From NCBI GenBank assembly GCA_009746045.1, contig RPFO01000248.1:92501-132500 (forward strand): a stretch of 40,000 nucleotides of DNA. The letters run 5' to 3'. A model generated the notes under the pieces. It had not been told where the DNA came from. It was given only the letters and a program-made list of their open reading frames with translations, and made no database searches. The stretch's first letter is position 1. Each line of letters starts with the position of its first letter. Source of the DNA: Mesostigma viride. Its lineage: Eukaryota; Streptophyta; Mesostigmatophyceae; Mesostigmatales; Mesostigmataceae. A program made the translations under genes and the position numbers. Of the stretch, positions 21,301 to 33,300 are shown piece after piece.

Positions 21301-24300
21301 ACCTCCGTTTTATGAGCACAGGTGGGTGAACCCCGTTTGCGCACGGGTGTGTGAACCCTACCCCATGCGCGCACATTACGGTTCCAAGCACGCTGGCCCC
21401 ATACCTGTGGGGCCACCCGCGTGGAACGTGGTTGTGGGCAAACCCAAACATGACATACTGCAATACTCCAATATCGTGAGGGGGCCAACGGTGTGGAGCA
21501 TAGTCCCATGAAGCTACGCAGCAACATACACCGACTCGACGTCTTGTCACGACATTGACAGGTGTTCACATAGCATACAAGGTGCCTTGTAATCTACCTT
21601 AACTGCGCAGTGCATAATGGTTTGCCTGGTAGAACACGGGGTGACCCCCTGCAACATATTCACAATCCAACAAGGGCGTTGCCGTGCGAAACCTGTAGTG
21701 GCCATTACGGCATGGGCTGCTTGGAGGCATCACACTGTGGTTGCCCGGTGGGTATCGTAGCCACTTGATGTGACACTCGAAGTGACATTTCATGTGACAT
21801 TTGTTTATATTTGAAGTGAGATTAATTGATGGCCCTGATACAGCATATCGTAGGAGTGTTGTCGTTCGTGCGCAAATATCCTTGGTTCCTGGTAAACCTG
21901 CGTTGACAAGTGGGTGGGGTGCACTGGCACGTGTGCCCAAAACAGCTGGCAATGCTTTCCAACCATTTGGTTCAGCATTCTTGGCTTCTGCGCTGGCATG
22001 CACCCTGTTATGTTCTGGCGTCCGACACACAGCTGTATCCTTTGGTTAGTGTTGCAGGAGTTGGTGACGATGTATGACAGGAAAGCTGTGTTCTGGTGCT
22101 CTGAATTGATGAAATCATTTTTGTGTCGGATGAGGTCTGGAGGTATGAAGGCCACAGGTGCCTTTGCCGCCCCTGGCTGATTTGCTATTAATAAATGCTA
22201 TGCCTGTTCCAGTGCATGCATGGCCTCTTGCTGAGGTCTGGGACACCGACTTACAGCCGCCCATCTTCGTTGTTGTTTATTTTAATCTGAATGATTCAGT
22301 CATCATCGTTGTTCTGTTTTCGCCTGCCTGCCTGCCTGCCCCTGGTGCCGTGTGCTGGCAGATACCTCATGTACGGAGATGTCTCTGCGAGGGCTGCTGC
22401 GTCGATGAGGGATGAAAAGGTGGAACGATTCCATATTTTAAAACTAAGAGTAGTTTTTCAAACGTTCTTGTCTAGTTTCTTTGATGTCAGCTTTGTACCT
22501 TCTTAGAATGGTTTAAGGCGGAAGCACGTTTCATGGGATCAGAGGTCGTTACTATTACCGTTACCACAGCCCTGGTACCTCGTAAACTCCATCCAAGTTG
22601 GCTGGGACCCATGGAAGAAGGCATCCAATCTTCGTTTGTGGCTATGAACAGCGTCGGTGGACACGACCCATTTTTTGTCCTTGTTTCTCACTAGTATCCC
22701 TTGTCATTTTTGTTCGTATGTTTGTTGTCCAATACAATTTTTTTCGGGTCTGTCTGTTTGCTTGCTCTTAGTATCTATTTTCTATATGTTTACTATTCTT
22801 TATTTATTTGCTGTATTTCATTCATCTCCTTGCCTGGCCGCGGCACTTAACTCAGTTCTGGCCTCTCTCCTCTCTGGATGACCTGAATGGATGGATGGAT
22901 GGATGGATGGATGGATGGATGGATGGATGGATGGATGGATGGATGGATGGATGGATGGATGGATGGATGGATGGATGGATGGATGGATGGATGGATGGAT
23001 GGATGGATGGATGGATGGATGGATGGATGGATGGATGGATGGATGGATGGATGGATGGATGGATGGATGGATGGATGGATGGATGGATGGATGGATGGAT
23101 GGATGGATGGATGGATGGATGGATGGATGGATGGATGGATGGATGGATGGATGGATGGATGGATGGATGGATGGATGGATGGATGGATGGATGGATGGAT
23201 GGATGGATGGATGGATGGATGGATGGATGGATGGATGGATGGATGGATGGATGGATGGATGGATGGATGGATGGATGGATGGATGGATGGATGGATGGAT
23301 GGATGGATGGATGGATGGATGGATGGATGGATGGATGGATGGATGGATGGATGGATGGATGGATGGATGGATGGATGGATGGATGGATGGATGGATGGAT
23401 GGATGGATGGATGGATGGATGGATTTTCTGAGCTATCTGCTCATTTTATAGTTATGTTGCGGCGGGCTCAAAGGGGGCCGATCTGCCGCCTGTAGCGTAG
23501 CTCTACCGTACGTCACCTACACCATGTTAGGTGCTTGTTGTTACTTAGGACTAGAGAGAGAAAGGGACCGGCGGTGCGCCGGTACTAGTGCCTACTGGCA
23601 ACCGTGCCCGCCCTTGATTGAGGGGGGCGCGGCGCCTTGAGACATGTGCTTTGTTTTCCATTTTCACACCGTACTTAGAGTGGTGTGGTGAACGTAGGGA
23701 GGCCTTTTTGCAGCTTCGCAACTTGATCCCAGCATTTGCTGGCAAGGTCGGCTGGCCGCTATGGCGGCTGCGCTGAATGTAAGACGATGCTATCGGCCTC
23801 TCCGGGCGTGGAGAGGCCTGGAATAAAAGTCTTTATGATCGCCACCTACCGTTACAGGCCACGGTAATGGTTGTTGGGTGGGGGGCTCTACGATTTGAGT
23901 AAAAGGGTGTGATTTCCGGCGCTGGGCCCACTGACGATTCCCCTCTACCCCTGGGTGCGGCAAGCAGCTTCCTGACACTGGGGAAGCTGCGTTTTTTAGT
24001 CGGACAACGTCAGGGAAGGAGCCATACAGGCCAGGGCCAGCGGCTACGGTGGAAAGAATCACAGGTGGAGGCGAATCTGCCTTAAACGTGGAAATGGCTA
24101 GCGCGGGGTGCCAGGGTAGCCCATAACTACCAGGAGCCTGACAGCGGACCCGATCTTTCGGCCTGTGGCCAGACGGGAGTTTCGGGGAGGATGCGGGGCT
24201 GGAGCGAATCTTGGTGGGAGGAGCGCGCTCTTCATAATTGCCCAGTTTTTCAGCAAAGGCAGCGGCTGCCGTGGGTCGGGGGGGGGTCCTGTCGGCATGA

Positions 24301-27300
24301 GGAGGTCGGCAGGCACTCTGTACCCTCTCGGCGCTCCGGCGAGCAGGCCCCTTCTGCCCTTGGCGATAAGGGAGAGGTGGGAAGCTGCGGAAAACCGTGG
24401 GTATTCATGCGCACTTACAAAAAATCTGGTTAAGAAACTCTACAGCGCTTGGCAAGCCTGGAAAAAAAAAAAAAAAAAAATTTCCCCTCGCGGGGGGCTC
24501 CGCTACGCCCGCCCAAAGGCGGCGGGCTCCGCTTTGCCTTTGCCGTTTTCACGCGCCTCCCACGAGGGGGGGGGTGCGTGTGGAACCCGGCAGTGCGGTC
24601 CGGCTTTGTTTTAAGAAAATGCATTATATACCATAATAAAGCTCCACTCGACTGCGGCTGCGCCAAGGCTCGTGACACCATGGCGATGGTGAGCCTTGGC
24701 GCTAGGAGGTCCGCAGCCATCATTATCACCACGATGGGGGGTAATGGAGCCAGTGGCAGTGGCTCTACCCTCGGGAAATCCCAGCGGCTTTGCCGGTGGG
24801 CTGGTGATGGTGGTTGGGTGAGCTGGAGACGTTCCCAGGTGGCATAAGTCCTAAAGCGGCAGCACTGGGATGCGCCCCTCTAAGGAAGGGGAACGCATGT
24901 GGCTCCGCCCTGCGTCCGCCGGGAGACCGTAGCGGCCACACGGGGGCGGGAAGGGGGGCATCATCATGCCAACAAGAGCCCAGCATTCCAAGTGGTTGCG
25001 TTCCTACCACCAGGGCTGGAAACGGCCTGGGTGGCCAGAGATGGTGATGTGGGACAAGATTGGACCAAGGGGGCATGTGCTGGGCCCCAGCATGGTGAAC
25101 TGGCCTAACTTGACAATGACTTGTACAATGATTTTGAGGGTGTGGCTAGGCTCAACTGTTAAAGCCTGCACACACTTATTGTAATAAACTTGTTTCTCTG
25201 GTAGGAAGGCACTCCAATGGACCTTAGCTTCAGCACCTATTTTCTGAGCTATCTGCTCATTTTATAGTTATGTTGCGGCGGGCTCAAAGGGGGCCGATCT
25301 GCCGCCTGTAGCGTAGCTCTACCGTACGTCACCTACACCATGTTAGGTGCTTGTTGTTACTTAGGACTAGAGAGAGAAAGGGACCGGCGGTGCGCCGGTA
25401 CTAGTGCCTACTGGCAACCGTGCCCGCCCTTGATTGAGGGGGGCGCGGCGCCTTGAGACATGTGCTTTGTTTTCCATTTTCACACCGTACTTAGAGTGGT
25501 GTGGTGAACGTAGGGAGGCCTTTTTGCAGCTCCCACCCACCCACCCTCGCTGCTGTTGGGGACAAGATTGGACCAAGGGGGCATGTGCTGGGCCCCAGCA
25601 TGGTGAACTGGCCTAACTTGACAATGACTTGTACAATGATTTTGAGGGTGTGGCTAGGCTCAACTGTTAAAGCCTGCACACACTTATTGTAATAAACTTG
25701 TTTCTCTGGTAGGAAGGCACTCCAATGGACCTTAGCTTCAGCACCTATGGATGGATGGATGGATGGATGGATGGATGGATGGATGGATGGATGGATGGAT
25801 GGATGGATGGATGGATGGATGGATGGATGGATGGATGGATGGATGGATGGATGGATGGATGGATGGATGGATGGATGGATGGATGGATGGATGGATGGAT
25901 GGATGGATGGATGGATGGATGGATGGATGGATGGATGGATGGATGGATGGATGGATGGATGGATGAATGGTGGTAGGTAGGTAGGTAGGTAGGTGGGTGG
26001 GTGGGTGGGTGGGTGGGTGGGTGGGTGGGTGGGTGGGTGGGTGGGTGGGTGGGTGGGTGGGTGGGTGGGTGGGTGGGTGGGTGGGTGGGTGGGTGGGTGG
26101 GTGGGTGGGTGGGTGGGTGGGTGGGTGGGTGGGTGGGTGGGTGGGTGGGTGGGTGGGTGGGTAGGGAGGTAGGGAGGGAGGGAGGGAGGGAGGTTGGTAG
26201 GTAGGTAGGTAGGGAGGGAGGGAGGTATTACCCGTGTGCCGCTGGTTTACTCCGCTTAATTGCCCTGCCTGCTCATCCTCGTTACACACATCCATATTTA
26301 TAGGTACCCAATTCCTGTAGTTTTTAGTTTTCTTGACTGGCTGTTTCAATGTGCTCGGACTAATCTGATTTGAACCTCATTTCTATTGCCGGTCATATTC
26401 CCGGAACATAGTTGTTCTCAATAAGAGGAATTCTACTGCATAGACAATTTATTAAAAAAAAAAAAGCCTCCAGGGTGGGAGGGAGGGGAAAGAAACAATT
26501 GCGGATCATTGCCTGCCTAGCTTGCTTAAGGCATGGCCCGCCAACACACAAGCTGACATCATCCTAAATTAATTAACACCGGCATGCGTCACACGCCGGC
26601 CTGAACAGTGCTGAAAACGCCACTACAAACAACGTGGCCACGCACCCCCAGGCTAGTGCGTTAACCGTACAGGTAGTTGTACAAGGTTCCCAAGACTGAC
26701 AAACATAAAACTCGCCCATCGACCCCTTGGGCCGGTCCGAATCCACTATACAATAATTAATCACGACTCACTAAAGAACCCAAATCAGCCAAAGATTCGT
26801 TAAGCAACCAGCCGACCCTACAGGTCCCCACCTAACCTCAGCAGGTGCAACCAAACACGAATCTTTGCAAGCAAGTCGTATAAAACCTACAATTAATTTT
26901 CTCGGACCGCTAATTAATAGCCACCGACCCTTATAAACAACCGGGTCATCCAAGGAAAATTCGGGCGAGCAGGAAACCCTTTGTACAGATCGAATTAGTC
27001 AGCCCATGTCGCAGACAGCCTTCCACATCCAGGCCAAGGCATGGCGGCCTTATCTTTCCCGCATGCGTTAATTAAACTATATTCAGAGAAAACCGAATAT
27101 GTACTGCGCATGTCTTTCTAACTCTCTCTCTCTCCATTAAATACCATACACACCCCTGCACGCGCGCCAGGTGGCGGACTTCTTCGCGCGGCTCATCCAG
27201 CGGGTGTCACCCAAGAGCTATGCGCAGGCCATGGGCGAGGTCAAGGTCACGCGGCTGTTCCTAGAGAACTTCTCGGGCGACCAGGTGGGGGGGTGCTGTT

Positions 27301-30300
27301 TCCAATGAGACAACCAGCTATGCTATTGTGTACGAATGCGCTAGTTATGCGCTGCCGTGGCTGCTTGTAAACAGGGGAGACCAGGTGGGTAGGCTAGTCG
27401 TGTCCTAGTCACGAACCTGGTGTGAATTCACTTCATGGGGACCAGATGGGTGTTGTGGATGCGCTTGTAGAGCACTCACCTGGCCTATATCAAGTGCTGA
27501 AGTTAAATTACTGCTGTTTGTGGCACACCCGCACGGCTGGAGATGAGGCACTTCCAGCTGCGTCGCATTCAAACGATGTGATACAGATGGATTATTGGCA
27601 AGGGCATCTCCCCGCCACGCTCTCATCCCCGCATAATACGTGACAACTTCATCTGGCTACAGCTTTGCATGTTTCAGTGCCCTGAAAAGCTTCGGTTCAG
27701 GAAAGAACACAAGGGGTTTTTATTTTGCCTCTCGAAGGCGCTACTTTTGGTTTCGCTTTAATCCTTCCTCCTGCTACTCCTCGCGTTTGAATCATAATTT
27801 GAAATACTACCGCCACGTACGTTGCGTCAACCGCTGGCCCTGGCATCGCCCAGGTCCGCTTCATGGCGCGCTCCCAGGGTGTCTCGGGGGACCATGTGGG
27901 CCAGCAGAGCGTCAGCTACCGATGGCCGTACGGACCGGTACGTGGGTGCTGGCTAGTGGCCATCTGCTAGTGACTCTTTGTACGGACCGGTGAGCGGCTA
28001 CCTGCTAGTGACACTCTGCTATTGACTGGTTATGCTGACCAAACAAGTAAATGGCCTGGTACATCGTCCATGTCAATTACACCGTCCGCATTGTGTTAAT
28101 TTTAATTCAGTTCAGCCGAAAGGCCCTTCGGAATTAGATAATTATGTTTTATTGGTTGGAAGAAGAAGTCGACCTGTCCAATCAAAATATATACTAAAAT
28201 TTGTAAAACGCAGCCCTGGCACAATTTTAGCTAACACTCTTTCGAACGGCTTTCGGCTCCAGCCACTCAGCGGCGCGACTTACAGTCCGCTTGACGAATG
28301 AGCTGCGCGAAATTACGTTGCGACCAATCACGAAAAGGTCAAACCACCGCGCGCCCATTTTTGAGGTTTCTGAAGCGTTACATCCAGATGAGCCATTTGG
28401 CAGAGGTCCGTATGCCCAGATGGCTCCTACTAGAAAACTCTGCGATTTCCTGTGTTCGCGAGCTCCAGATATAACCGTCGCAAACTTTTGGGCTGTTGGA
28501 CCAAACTTTCTGTTAAGGAAATCCCGTTACAAACGCGCAGGAAGCTCACACGTGGATTTTCCTGTGCTCCACCGCCTGTAAGCGATTTCCCCCTGCTGTC
28601 TGCGGGTTTGGCGAGGTCACTCATCCCCGCGCGCATCGCGCTCCCGTGCAGGGGTAGCAGTCAATCTGGAGCTTGAACTCCGCAAGTAGTTCGCGAGCTC
28701 CGTCCACTGCGCGGTTGCGCAGTTTGTCCCTTTTTAGCAATGTACATATTGTGCAACTTCTGATGGAATTGGTTACGTAGACTTCAGGCGCCAAGGCACA
28801 CCTCATCATACAGTTAATCGTGACGTCCCGGGTTCGAACCTACTGAGCCCTTCCGTTGCATTTCGGATTTTTTTCCTTCACCCTTTTGCCAAACTCCATG
28901 AATCTTGTGGTCGAAACTCTAAAGCTAGCGCGCGCTCCTTGGCGGGACTAGCGCCACTTGGCACTCAACGGAGGTACGTGGTGACTCACATCTCCCTAGC
29001 CGGGGCTCCCTGGCCGGGGACCGGCCACAAAAAGTACAAGCTCTAATGTCGCGGGCGAAGCCCGCAAAACTTGTTAATTAATTATTTGTTTGTTTGTTTG
29101 GTTACCGAACAACCGTTGAACTGGCTGCGTAGTTTAATAACTATTTGTTTATTTGGTATAACCCAGCCGGCAGCACTGCTGTTACTGCCAGTAAGAGCAC
29201 ATTTGTCAGCCAAAGATTTAGTAATTCTTTGTTTTTCATCGCGAAAGAAGCGCTTTTGGCAGTCAAAGAATATTTATTTACACTTTCTTTGTTTGTTTGG
29301 TAGCTGGAAAAACGAAAGGGAAGTACGATCGGGAATTAAATATGTACAATTTTCTTGTTTTATTTAGCACATCCATTTCTGGCCTTGCCTTGCTTTGCAT
29401 GCATCACCACAAAACATCAAATTTATTACAATATGTGTGCTAGCTCTATACGGTGGAATAACACAGACATGTCTACCAGATGGCAACACGGCCATCTGTA
29501 TGCTAGGGTGAGCACACTGTGTGAATGTGCAGGGCCAGCCCACAGCAGCTGTGCCCCTGCTCTACCCCTTTTGCCAGGGTGGGTGGGTGGGAGGCAAAAG
29601 AAACAACCTGCTTCCCTAGAATGGAAGCCCACCCTTTATAGCAACCACCTCTCCAGCCAACCCCTACCTGGGTGGCTGGGGTACGGGTGCCAGCACAAAA
29701 AAATTTTTTCTAAAATTATTTTTTCTTTTGGTGCTATACGGCGTTGCATTCTCCGCTCAGCAGGTTAGTCATAGATAAAATGAGCATAGCTCACCAAATC
29801 CATTTCTGGCCTTGCCTTGCTTTGCATGCATCACCACAAAACATCAAATTTATTACAATATGTGTGCTAGCTCTATACGGTGGAATAACACAGACATGTC
29901 TACCAGATGGCAACACGGCCATCTGTATGCTAGGGTGAGCACACTATGTGAATGTGCAGGGCCAGCCCACAGCAGCTGTGCCCCTGCTCTACCCACATCT
30001 CCTTACATGGCTAACAGCCGAAAATACGTAGGACATGCAAAAAAGAAAACTTAAACTACCTAGCTATGGGGGTACTTTGTCCCAACCCAGGTTCACCCTC
30101 GGGTTAGTTAAACCATTTCCCCCCTGACCTCCCACACAAGGGTGAGGTCAGTTGATAGCTAAAAGACGAGAGATAAAAACAGGAGGACGTCAAAACTCGA
30201 CGCCACCGAAGTGGCGCCGGAAAGCCGCTGGGTCAAAACCCAGGGCCTGAGCCCAGAGGGCGGGTGGGATGTCGCGCCCCAGGAGGCTGCGGTGGAGGCC

Positions 30301-33300
30301 AATGTAGCGCGTGACCGAGAGGGCCGAAGCCCACCGGCCGCGCAGCTGGATGGCCTCCGGCGACTCGCCAGCGATGGCGTCGTGCGTCGCCCCCCCATGC
30401 CGGAGGCTGTGAAAAGAAAACATCCCTGGGATGCCCATGCGGGCCTGCACAGCCTCCCACTGCTGCCTAGCCTGGCTGTACGTTAAGCCCGAAAGAGGAG
30501 TGCATCCGGGGGCTGGCCAGCCGTCAGACGTCGCAGGAGCCACAAAGAAAGTGGATCCCGGACGAGGACGTGCTGGGCCGCCCCCTGCGCAGTTTTGGGG
30601 TTGCGCAGCACAAGGGCACCGACCATGGGCCCTGGCTCGAGAAGGGGGTGGCCGGGATGAGCCACATCCCGAACCCGCAGCCCTAGCGCCTCGCTAATGC
30701 GTAAATACTGCTGGAAAGCAATAATAATCAACGCACTCAAATGCACCTGTCGACGTGAAACTAGCAACAGGGCAGTGAAATAGCAAAGGCGCCAGGGCAT
30801 AGGCGGAGGGCTGACAGCCGGAACAAGCCGCTGCCAACCTGCTAGCAGGCGGTCCGCCAGTACCCAATTCCGAACAATGTCGGGGTAGTACAGGTGCAGA
30901 CAGGCCTTGGCATGCTGGCATAAGGTACGCCCCCGCCCGCCTCTGGCATGGTAGACAGCAGAAATCCACTCACAGAAAATGGCTTCCGCGTCAGCTGGGT
31001 CGACAGGGCCAGGTGGCGCCCACGCCACGTAGACAGCCGCCGCACGCCGGTACGCTGGCAAGGTAGACACAGGGTTGACTGTGCCCTCCAAAAGTGCCAA
31101 GTCCCGAGGGCGTCGCGCCCCCTCAGGCCCAGGGTTGGGATGCACGTCACCACACCGGGTCAAGTCAGGAACCAAGCGCCACGCCGACTGGCCTTGTCAG
31201 CTGGGTTGTGGTCGGTAGCCACCCAGACCCAGTGGCTCTGCATGTCGCCAGCCAGTGACAGAGCGCAGTAGCGCCGAACCAGCTGGTTGAGGCGGTAGGA
31301 AGACGACCGCCCTCTGACAAACGCCCCCACCACAGCACTGGAGTCTACGAGCCGGACGACTCGCTTACCTCGACACGCCTTGGTCCGGCACGACCACTCG
31401 ACCCCCTGTGTCGCAGCAATCGCCTCCTTGACGTTGATGTGGTTAGGCTGCCCCCGCCACCGGTAGGACAGTGCCGTACGCCAGTGGCCACTATCCAGCA
31501 GGCTGTAGTCCCCCTCCTCCATGCGCTCCAGGTCCCAGTCCTCCCCAGACGTTAAAGCTGTCGTCCGCCACCCCCGCGCTTCGCGCCGGGTCGCCAGCCG
31601 GGCACAATCGGCCCCAGGCAGGTCCCTGTAGACCACCCCACCGCCGGAGCCGCTCGCATCACTTGCGACGACCCGGTCAGAAAGGGGCCGGGCCCTGGCC
31701 GCCCTCAAAAAGGGGGCCAGGTCGATCGCCGCCTGAAGCTCCTGGCGGGCCCCCGCAGGGAGGCGCCAGCGGCGCCCAGGCAGGGAGGCATTCATGGCTG
31801 CTAGCAGCCGGTACGTCTCAGACCACACCGAAAGCATGGGGCGGCACAGCAGATGCATCCACACCCACTTCCCAAGCACAGAACTAAGTTCGCGGTAGTA
31901 TGTAAACCCGCGATCTAAGATTCTATGAGTAGCGCGATAACTGCCACCACACGCTCAGGAACAGGCACCACGTCACCATCTCTTTGGTGAATGACCCCAC
32001 CGCCTGCACACCAGTCTGCTCTGCTGTCGCCCGTACCACCTTGTCAGACTTCTGCACCAGCCCAACAGCGGCGTAGGCAGCCTGAACACGATCTAGCTGC
32101 TGATTCACCCCATCCACCGACGCACAGTGGGTGAAATGGAGGTCATCGATCGTCACAGCATGCATACCTTCCAGATCCTGCCGAGATTCGAAGCACGGCG
32201 AGGGCGCCAAGGGCGCAGCAGGGTCCTCCTCCAGCCTCAGCCGGACGGTCTCCCCCGCCTCGTTGGCCTCCGCCACCAGGATCAGCGCGGACATGTTGAT
32301 GCTCAGCCCACGACTAGCCTCCAACGGCGGCTTGGGGCCACAGCGGTACAACACAGACTGATGCACACACTGGGCCACGGCGACGGCCAGCTTGTTGCCC
32401 ATTGGCCAGCACAACATCCACGGCCACACCTTCCGACGAGCCCCACTCAGGCCCACCAGATCCGACCACACCGGCATCCACGCACAGTACCGCCGCATCC
32501 AAACTGGCAGGCGGAGTCTGTTGTAGTACGAATCCAAATCTGATACGCCCCCAAAAACATCCTCCCCAGCGCGCGTGGGCAAATCGCAAATCACGCCAAG
32601 GTGTGGTAAAAAAGCGGGCATAGGATCTGGTAGTGGCATGTTGCCACGCCGGTTGTCCACAATCAGCCGTATACGGCCGTCGGGCTTTCCGACCCCAAAA
32701 GTACCGTTCACCATAGGCGGCTCCTCCTCAAAAAATCCACCCAAAATCCCCCTCTCCACACACACCGTGCAAACCCGCGCGAACTCCTCCATGCTACACC
32801 CCCGCGAGATCCGCATCGACTTCTGCAAGATCCGCTCTGCTGGGCTCAGCGTCCGTACCATCCTACTCTCATCATTCAAAATTGCTCCCCAAGAGGGGGG
32901 TAGTAAGTTCAGCACATCCACTTGGCCACCTTCCCCCGGACCAGGCAAGGCCAAGCGTGCGGCCACTAACGGTTCGTAAGGGGCTCCTTCAGCATATTCA
33001 CCCCCATCCACTACAGATCCTGCCATTGCCGCTACGGAACCACCGTTCCGGCGGACAAAGGACCTGCAAGCATCATCGATCCCATCTAGGGCCGCCTGCT
33101 GCAGAGGCCCGGGCACACGGGCTGAATCTACAGCAGGCGGGTCTCGCCCCCCCCCCCCATCCAGTTTAACGCCCTAACCGTCTGACAGGCTAGTGTGCGA
33201 GCATTAAAAGCCCGACTCATCCTATCGCGCCTACGGCCTGAGCGTACCTGCTGCCACCAGTCACGAGGTGGCAGGGGTGCTGGAAGAGGTAGTGGAAGAA

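Larger units (their letters stand above)
23424..25747 (+). mobile_element. Non-autonomous split-direct-repeat (PAT/TOC1-like, DIRS order) element
   Basis: The order is A1 (23424-23715), internal 1.3 kb, B1 (25051-25239), A2 (25240-25531), 27-base spacer (25532-25558), B2 (25559-25747). Both A copies are 292 bp and both B copies 189 bp. This A1-ORFs-B1-A2-B2 pattern is the known terminal arrangement of PAT-like/Ngaro tyrosine-recombinase retroelements, and of Chlamydomonas TOC1. The insertion divides one (GGAT)n array with no target duplication, as expected for recombinase-mediated integration. The internal part has no RT or recombinase, so it must rely on a partner. It shares terminal motifs with the autonomous element at 29371-34688. 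Confidence 0.85.
22420..27170 (+). other. P5CDH intron 4 (4.75 kb)
   Basis: Phase-0 intron containing a (GGAT)n array interrupted by a split-direct-repeat element, then (GGTA)n, (GGGT)n and (GGGA)n tracts. 22420-22884 has no recognised feature. From 26226 to 27170 I find only a short A-run at about 26452-26465 and several TTAATTAA motifs; the small frames there are not convincing. Confidence 0.8.

Noticed and set aside
20733-21329. Long frames on both strands (144 and 174 codons)
   Set aside because: Biased pyrimidine-rich intron sequence; only 21201-21268 is real, as P5CDH exon 3.
22886-23423. CRISPR-like or telomeric array
   Set aside because: A simple tetranucleotide repeat with no spacers; not a telomere motif.
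22808-23495. Open frames of up to 207 codons encoding Met-Asp-Gly-Trp repeats
   Set aside because: Pure translation of the (GGAT)n array, open in every forward frame; no coding evidence.
24165-24614. 149-codon frame in the non-autonomous element
   Set aside because: Crosses an A19 run and lacks any domain signature; not reported as a gene.
25738-26349. 203-codon minus-strand Pro/Thr/His/Ser-rich frame
   Set aside because: Translation of the (GGAT)n/(GGGT)n microsatellites.
28829-28845. Functional tRNA gene from the GGTTCGAACC box
   Set aside because: The T-stem and acceptor stem cannot pair.
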